A stretch of DNA of 64,000 bases from Parachlamydiales bacterium (lineage in GTDB: Bacteria; Chlamydiota; Chlamydiia; Chlamydiales; SM23-39), in assembly GCA_019694475.1 (NCBI GenBank), contig JAIBBX010000004.1, forward strand, positions 62,001-126,000. Reading direction: 5' to 3'. Positions 59,316 through 64,000 of the stretch are shown here, in pieces. Numbering within the stretch: position 1 is the stretch's first letter; the number at the start of each line of letters is the position of its first letter. A program made the translations under genes and the position numbers. The notes beneath the pieces were generated by a model that saw nothing but the letters and a program-made list of their open reading frames with translations, ran no database searches and was not told the DNA's origin.

Positions 59316-60947
59316 ATGCGCTTGCTCTTTCTGTTATGGTCCGTGCAAGTTTTTGCGGCATACAATTTAACTTGGGGGATGCCGGCGCTTAGCCTCGATA
59401 CCAATCCTCCGATTGGGGACACCGATAGCAATGCTTATATTGCGATGGATCCGATGGGCAATGCGGTAGCTACTTGGAGCCGCACCACAGGAAAAGGGGC
59501 GAGCGAAAATATTTGGGCCGCTGTTTACAACCACTCGCAAAGAGTTTGGACTGGAGCCGTACGAATCTCCGGCGGAGGCAGCGCTTCGAATTCTCAGACA
59601 GCTGTTGATAGCACCGGAAATGCCATTTTCGTTTGGGAAGAAGGTTTTCCGACCCGCATTTGTTTTCGTATCTTAAGCTCAGATGGTGTTTGGACTCCCG
59701 ACCCTTCCATGCCGCCAGCTGTGGTCCACTCTTCTAAAAATGCGCAAACTTTTCCTCAAATCGCCGTCGATTCGAATGGCAATGCGTTAGCGATTTGGAA
59801 TGAATTTTTTGGCGGGATCAACCACATTTTTTCCGCGAAAAAACCGTTCGGCATGTCTTGGATCGATCTTGGAGAAATCGCAACAGGGCTGCAAGATACA
59901 AGCTTAATTCCATCCAAAGCTCTTGCGATGAATCCATCTGGCGATGCCCTGGCTGTTTGGCTGGAAAACAAACAAGAAGTGCACATGGCCCATTTTTTGA
60001 TGGGAGAATGGCATGAACCGATGATTGTAGCTCAAAACAATGCAACTTCTCCCTCAATCTGCATAGATAGAGAAGGAGATGGAGTCATTGTGTGGAGCCA
60101 AAACCACGCAATTCTTTCTAAACGGTTTCAAAAAGGGAAGCTGTCCGATGCTCCGCTCGTTATTTCCCACCCTGATTATGTGGCTGAGCGGCCATCCGTC
60201 GGGATGGATGCATCTGGGAATGCCGTTGTTGTCTATGAACGATACAATAGCATGCATAAATTCATAGTCGGCGCTAATTTAAACAAAACCGCTTCTTCCT
60301 GGACTAAACCGCTCGATATTTCTGCGCCAAGTCCGTCTGATGCAAACGCTGCCGGCTATCCAGTGTTTTCAATGAATGCAATTGGCGATGGCGTGGCGAT
60401 CTGGAAAGAATGGACAGGAACCAATATGGTCATTCAAGGCGCTGGCTTTTCACTCGGAACATGGTCCTCGATCCGAACCCTTTCTTCCCCCTCTGGCGAT
60501 GCAGGCAGCCCAAGTCCTGCTTATGATATTTTTGTCACATTGAATGAGGCTGGAAACATCCTTGCGATTTGGCCTGAAGATCCGTTTAAAAATGGAGCGC
60601 AGCAAATCAAAGCGACGGCGGGAGCTGGACTTGCCAATATCGGCCCGCTTCCTCCGATTGTAGTTCCTGCGACGATTATGAAAGGTGTTGTCACTGGGAT
60701 GCAAATGAAACACCGTTTCCCTGCCCACATCGATTTGATCAATGTTCTTACTTGGGAAAGCCCTGGCAGCGTCCATCATTTCAATGTGTATCGGAAGAAT
60801 CTCTCTTCGTTCATCGGCATGACAAACGAGCCGCGTTTTGAAGACCACCAAAGAGTTCCGAAAGAAATAGAAACTTATCTAATCACATCTGTAGATCATA
60901 ATGGACAAGAGAGCGGACCGATTACGATTGTGGTAAATCCTCTTTAG
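59316..60947 (+). CDS. Secreted beta-propeller-like repeat protein
   Basis: A 543-residue exported protein (signal peptide about 1-14). It contains about seven or eight repeats of 45-60 residues with the signature D..GNA[VIL].[VI]W, e.g. MDPMGNAVATW, VDSTGNAIFVW, VDSNGNALAIW, MNPSGDALAVW, MDASGNAVVVY and LNEAGNILAIW. These fit propeller blades. Residues about 455-543 form a separate beta domain like fibronectin type III (LTWESPGSVHHFNVYRK, TYLITSVDHNGQES). Such proteins usually act in adhesion or surface display. Gene alone, with GGGGG ribosome site; convergent with the barrel gene (4-base overlap). Confidence 0.78.
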   Translation: MRLLFLLWSVQVFAAYNLTWGMPALSLDTNPPIGDTDSNAYIAMDPMGNAVATWSRTTGKGASENIWAAVYNHSQRVWTGAVRISGGGSASNSQTAVDSTGNAIFVWEEGFPTRICFRILSSDGVWTPDPSMPPAVVHSSKNAQTFPQIAVDSNGNALAIWNEFFGGINHIFSAKKPFGMSWIDLGEIATGLQDTSLIPSKALAMNPSGDALAVWLENKQEVHMAHFLMGEWHEPMIVAQNNATSPSICIDREGDGVIVWSQNHAILSKRFQKGKLSDAPLVISHPDYVAERPSVGMDASGNAVVVYERYNSMHKFIVGANLNKTASSWTKPLDISAPSPSDANAAGYPVFSMNAIGDGVAIWKEWTGTNMVIQGAGFSLGTWSSIRTLSSPSGDAGSPSPAYDIFVTLNEAGNILAIWPEDPFKNGAQQIKATAGAGLANIGPLPPIVVPATIMKGVVTGMQMKHRFPAHIDLINVLTWESPGSVHHFNVYRKNLSSFIGMTNEPRFEDHQRVPKEIETYLITSVDHNGQESGPITIVVNPL

Positions 60948-61642
60948 AAGCGGATGCCTAGACCAAGACCGAAACTCAAGCTGCTCACATCGACATCATT
61001 GTCGGAGCTGCTGATTTCATCTGGCTTAACGTGCATGTCTTTCCAAGAATAGTCTGCAAAGGCATCGAAAAAGAAATTGGGCCACTGCGGAACAGGAAAG
61101 AGCAAAATACCGGCATCAAACCCGCCGCCGATTCCAATCTCATTGTCATCGCCTCGAACAAATGGCGAATCATTATGCATCATCAGCATGAAAAGCCGGG
61201 GTCCTGCTCCCGCATAAAATGCAGCGCAAGAATTGTAATAGTAAATTGCTTTGAGTCCGAGGGTCAGCGTGGCTAATTTGATCTCAATGCGCTGGCCCCC
61301 GCCTAGAGAAATTCCTTCCTTTTGAAAGTATCCTCCATCAATCCAAACGGTAAACGGTCCGTAAAATCTATAGCCGGTCTCGGCGCGCATTGTAAATCCG
61401 CCGTCATCGAAAAATTTCCGCATGTCGGGATCCGTAAATAAGAGATAGCCTGGCTCGATTTCAAAATACCATCGCTTCTCTGGGTCGCACCAAGGATCTA
61501 CATCGAAACAAACTTCGCACGTTCCTTCTTCTTCTACAACTGGAACGCCTTGAACGTATTCAGCCGGTTCTTGTTCTTGCGTATCGAGAATTGTTGTTTG
61601 AGCTGTAAGCGCTGAAAAAAATGCAAGAAAGAGCCATTTCAT
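60944..61642 (-). CDS. Small outer-membrane beta-barrel protein
   Basis: A 232-residue exported protein; signal peptide about 1-15 (WLFLAFFSALTAQ), followed by an acidic linker with four to five Cys (EGTCEVCFDVDPWCDPEKRW). About eight amphipathic strands follow, ending in FGLGLGIRF with terminal Phe, the outer-membrane insertion signal. Similar in size to OmpW/OmpX-like barrels. The cysteines could form the disulfide cross-links typical of the chlamydial envelope. AGAGG lies 9 bases before the ATG. Confidence 0.78.
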   Translation of the reverse strand: MKWLFLAFFSALTAQTTILDTQEQEPAEYVQGVPVVEEEGTCEVCFDVDPWCDPEKRWYFEIEPGYLLFTDPDMRKFFDDGGFTMRAETGYRFYGPFTVWIDGGYFQKEGISLGGGQRIEIKLATLTLGLKAIYYYNSCAAFYAGAGPRLFMLMMHNDSPFVRGDDNEIGIGGGFDAGILLFPVPQWPNFFFDAFADYSWKDMHVKPDEISSSDNDVDVSSLSFGLGLGIRF

Positions 61643-61664
61643 GATTAAAAACCTCTAAAGTGAA

Positions 61665-61693
61665 ACTATGGAGTTCTATTCTGATTTTGTCAA
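61665..61693 (-). promoter_or_regulatory. Promoter of the small barrel gene
   Basis: Minus strand TTGACA (61693-61688), 17-base spacer, CATAGT (61670-61665). Expected start about 61658, leaving a 16-base leader. Confidence 0.5.
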
Positions 61694-61743
61694 TCGATAG
61701 GTTCTACATCAAATCAATGCGGTTTTCGCTGAGCTTAGTACAA

Positions 61744-61762
61744 ATGTAAAGCGGCTTTACAT
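61744..61762. repeat. Dispersed palindrome, copy 5
   Basis: ATGTAAAGC (61744-61752), G, GCTTTACAT (61754-61762). It lies between the divergent barrel gene and the repeat-protein gene, 90 bases upstream of the latter. Confidence 0.85.
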
Positions 61763-61795
61763 GCGGCCCAAAAATCTTTATAGAAATTTTTTTAT

Positions 61796-61823
61796 TTTCA
61801 AAAAAAATCTTTGCAGTTATCAT
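61796..61823 (+). promoter_or_regulatory. Candidate promoter of the tandem-repeat protein
   Basis: TTTCAA (61796-61801), 16-base spacer, TATCAT (61818-61823) followed by CCCC. The -10 region and following C run resemble those before the LRR operon. Confidence 0.4.
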
Positions 61824-61851
61824 CCCCTCCTCAAAATCAAGGTAGGGAATT

Positions 61852-64000
61852 ATGGCGACTATTCAATCTTGTTCAGAATTCACTCGAAATATTTACAATT
61901 TTCAATGCGGATTTCATAAAAAATACGCAGAAGACGCAACGTTAAACGGCGTGATCATGACACACTTGGTCGGCCGGGTGATCACCATTGGCGTAACGTT
62001 ATTGCTCCATGCGGAAGCAGTATGTAGAGCTGTTGCAGCTTGTTTCAAAAATATTCAGAAGGTCTTTTCAATGACCAATGAGGAATTGATTCAAGGCGGC
62101 AGTGATTTAGAATTTTCAAAAGCCGCCTATAACGGAAGTTGGAAATCCTTCAAGGCCATTTTCGATCCAAGCATTCTAAAAGAAGATGAATGGATGCATC
62201 CCGAAAACGAGGTTCCTCTACACCAAGAAGAGGTTCCTCAAGAGGTAGCTGATGATGTGATGATTTTTGTGGATGATGAGGAAGCTTTCCGCATGCCTGG
62301 AGAGGATCGCCCTCAGCTTGGGGCTGCTCCGCCTCAAGAAGAAGAAGTCGAAGAAGAGCCTCAATTAGGCGATGGCGAATTGAACGTTGTCTTCGATGCC
62401 GGTGAAATGCAAATGCCAGCTTTTGCTCCTCAGCATCCAGTCCAGCCGCAAATGCCACCGATAAGACAGGAAGCGCCGATTGCGGGATTGAACTTTGCTG
62501 ATCAGGAATTGGATGCAGTGGGTCAAGGACTCGCTTTCCAAGTCCCAGCATTTGGTCAGGCTGTGTTCGTCCAGCCGCAGATGCCGGCGGTAAGGCGGGA
62601 AGCTGCGTTGAATGCATTGAATTTTGCTGATGCGGAGTTGGATGTAGTTGCGCAAGACGACGTTTTCCAAATTCCAGCATTTGCTGAGGCAGCGTTCGTT
62701 CAGCCGCATATGCCGGGAGTGAGACAGCAAGCTGCGCTCAATCCATTGAATTTTGCTGATGCTGAATTGAATGCTGTGGAGCAAGGCGCCGTCTTCCAAG
62801 TTCCAGTTTTTGCTGAAGTGGTTCCTGTTCAGCCGCATATGCCTGGGATGAGGCAAGAGGCGGCAATTACGGCGTTGAATTTTGCTGATGCCGAGTTGGA
62901 TGTAGTGGAGCAAGGCGATGCCTTCCAAGTTCCGGCGTTTGCTGACGCAGTGCCGGTTCAACCGGAGATGCCTGGCGTAAGACATGAGGCTGCACTCCAT
63001 GCATTAAATTTTGCTGATGCCGAGTTGGATGCAGTGGAGCAAGGAGCTGCTTTCCAGATTCCAGCGATTGCTGAGGCTGTGCCTGTTCAGCCACGGATGC
63101 CGGAGATGAGGCAAGAGGCGGCAATTACTGTGTTGAATTTTGCTGATGCCGAATTGGATGCAGTGGAGCAAGGCGATGCCTTCCAAGTCCCAGGGTTTGC
63201 TGAAGCAGTGCCCGTTCTGCCGCAGATGCCGCAGGCTCGGCAAGCTCGCGCCATTTCTCCTCTTCTCTTCGGAGATTTTGAGTTAAACGTTGTTCCGCAG
63301 GGAGATGATTTCCATGTTCCAGCTATGGCGCAGCCCGTTCCTGTGCAGCCCGCGCAAATGCAGCAAAGGCCAGAACAATCGATCGGTGCGCTTGTTTTTG
63401 ATGGAGCTGAAATGAGCGTTGTTGATCCTTCGTTGCTTGTTCTAAGTCCCATTCCTCAAATGGCGCAAGGAGTGGCGATTCCAGTTCACCAGCCTCTGGT
63501 TCAGCCGCTTCATTTGAGTCCAATTTTGAGAGGAGAGCTCGATGGAGAATTGGTCGTAGTATCTCCGATATCTCCAACGGAAGTGGCTTTGGAGATTACC
63601 GCATTTCCGCCAGTTGCCGGCTCTCAAAGTCCGGGAGTGGTTGTGCAAGAAGATTATTTCGGAGCTCAAGCCAACTCACCGGTAGTGGAAAAATTATCCA
63701 AAGAAACCGAAGAAGTCTTACATCTATATAATCGGCAGAAAGTACTAAATATGCTGAGAGATGAAACGAGTCTGGCAAGTTCCCACTCATCGCCTACGCA
63801 GGTTCTTCAGCTGCGCTCCGCAAAAGATGTGATGTTGAATGGAGATTGGGAACTTTCAAGCGGGATGGTATGCGGGTATCGGATTGGAAGATGCCACTTT
63901 ACCAATGGAGAGATTGGAATGGAGCACTTAGCTACTTCTTTTTCTCTAAGTGTAAATAAAAAAGAAATCAAAGTTCCTTTAGTTGGAATTTTTGATCCTG
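61852..64000 (+). CDS. Tandem-repeat protein, 3' end outside the window
   Basis: At least 716 residues, open to the window end. Domains: a helical N-terminus with one hydrophobic stretch (about 36-65, HLVGRVITIGVTLLLHAEAV), then an acidic linker (about 105-180). Next comes a block of 43-residue repeats from about 213 to 470, each with L-N-F-A-D-A-E-L-[DN]-x-V, then G-x-x-F-Q-[VI]-P-x-F/I, then VQP-x-MP. Downstream is a degenerate repeat and a globular part starting near 625. I do not recognise the family. No signal peptide; export by type III secretion is possible. Size, acidity and repeats suggest a scaffold or host-facing protein. Confidence 0.8.
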   Translation, partial: MATIQSCSEFTRNIYNFQCGFHKKYAEDATLNGVIMTHLVGRVITIGVTLLLHAEAVCRAVAACFKNIQKVFSMTNEELIQGGSDLEFSKAAYNGSWKSFKAIFDPSILKEDEWMHPENEVPLHQEEVPQEVADDVMIFVDDEEAFRMPGEDRPQLGAAPPQEEEVEEEPQLGDGELNVVFDAGEMQMPAFAPQHPVQPQMPPIRQEAPIAGLNFADQELDAVGQGLAFQVPAFGQAVFVQPQMPAVRREAALNALNFADAELDVVAQDDVFQIPAFAEAAFVQPHMPGVRQQAALNPLNFADAELNAVEQGAVFQVPVFAEVVPVQPHMPGMRQEAAITALNFADAELDVVEQGDAFQVPAFADAVPVQPEMPGVRHEAALHALNFADAELDAVEQGAAFQIPAIAEAVPVQPRMPEMRQEAAITVLNFADAELDAVEQGDAFQVPGFAEAVPVLPQMPQARQARAISPLLFGDFELNVVPQGDDFHVPAMAQPVPVQPAQMQQRPEQSIGALVFDGAEMSVVDPSLLVLSPIPQMAQGVAIPVHQPLVQPLHLSPILRGELDGELVVVSPISPTEVALEITAFPPVAGSQSPGVVVQEDYFGAQANSPVVEKLSKETEEVLHLYNRQKVLNMLRDETSLASSHSSPTQVLQLRSAKDVMLNGDWELSSGMVCGYRIGRCHFTNGEIGMEHLATSFSLSVNKKEIKVPLVGIFDP
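62488..63264 (+). repeat. Six 129-base tandem repeats inside the coding sequence
   Basis: Unit starts at 62488, 62617, 62746, 62875, 63004 and 63133 are each exactly 129 bases apart (43 codons); a seventh, degenerate unit begins near 63265 and another precedes the block near 62375. Neighbouring units differ mostly at scattered third positions and a few residues, indicating recent expansion under coding constraint. Confidence 0.88.

Noticed and set aside
1..64000. tRNA, rRNA, CRISPR arrays, insertion sequences and phage genes
   Set aside because: Read both strands for T-loop GTTCGANTC contexts, regularly spaced direct repeats, transposase motifs and terminal inverted repeats flanking an open frame; none was convincing. 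The only tandem repeat is coding (62488-63264).

Overview
The window reads as chromosomal DNA of a Chlamydia-like (environmental) member of the Chlamydiae. The evidence is gene content and gene order seen also in Chlamydia: thrS-parA-pGP6-D-like, mnmG-lplA, sdhCAB, and the exbB-exbD-tolA / tolB-pal-LysM Tol cluster. A MOMP-type outer-membrane protein carries the typical mature N-terminus. Several genes are absent or unusual in Chlamydiaceae (glnS, murI, asnB, purB, hppA), which points to an amoeba- or animal-associated 'environmental' family such as Waddliaceae or Criblamydiaceae. I cannot fix the genus without a search. I see no rRNA, tRNA, CRISPR array, transposase or phage gene.

Layout. 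1-4.5 kb: the 3' part of a large unknown gene that starts outside the window, a small secreted protein, an HSL-family esterase, and a ubiquitin-fold protein with its own promoter. 4.5-9.4 kb (minus): operon thrS-parA-pGP6-D-like-purB. 9.4-15.3 kb: a large possible papain-fold protein, two beta-barrel outer-membrane proteins and unknown genes. 15.4-22.2 kb (minus): two paralogous leucine-rich-repeat proteins of eukaryotic F-box-LRR style and a transporter fused to a decayed acyltransferase domain. 22.3-26.3 kb: a 29-residue basic protein, mnmG, a receiver/degenerate-GGDEF protein, a small secreted protein and lplA. 26.2-27.8 kb (minus): two tandem secreted kinase-fold proteins. 27.8-36.4 kb: a heptosyltransferase-like enzyme, a second possible beta-grasp protein, asnB, a K+-independent membrane pyrophosphatase, a secreted degenerate M16 protein, and glnS. 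36.4-40.5 kb (minus): sdhC-sdhA-sdhB and a DUF1275 membrane protein. 40.6-45.2 kb: a methyltransferase-like gene, a carboxymuconolactone-decarboxylase-like gene, TatD, a glycosyltransferase and a pseudokinase. 45.3-53.9 kb: the Tol-Pal system, interrupted by about 4 kb holding a dehydrogenase, a guanidinium-exporter-like SMR protein, a transporter with a Thr-rich leader peptide, and a secreted HD hydrolase. 54-61.7 kb: murI, a PhoB-type regulator related to ChxR, a glycine-zipper lipoprotein behind a Shine-Dalgarno-hiding hairpin, a TPR membrane protein, an MFS exporter, a secreted HIT-motif protein, a beta-propeller-like secreted protein and a beta-barrel. 61.85 kb to the end: a protein built of 43-residue tandem repeats, cut by the window edge.

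Themes. The housekeeping part covers tRNA charging, tRNA wobble modification, lipoylation, the TCA cycle/respiration, proton pumping by PPi, and envelope integrity by Tol-Pal and D-glutamate supply. A scattered second set looks aimed at the host: a ubiquitin-like fold, F-box-style LRRs, secreted kinase folds, a pseudokinase, and long repetitive or disordered proteins. A 17-27 bp palindrome with core TGTAAAGC-N-GCTTTACA recurs five times, inside and between genes. Several strong promoters lie so close to start codons that the transcripts should be leaderless or nearly so.
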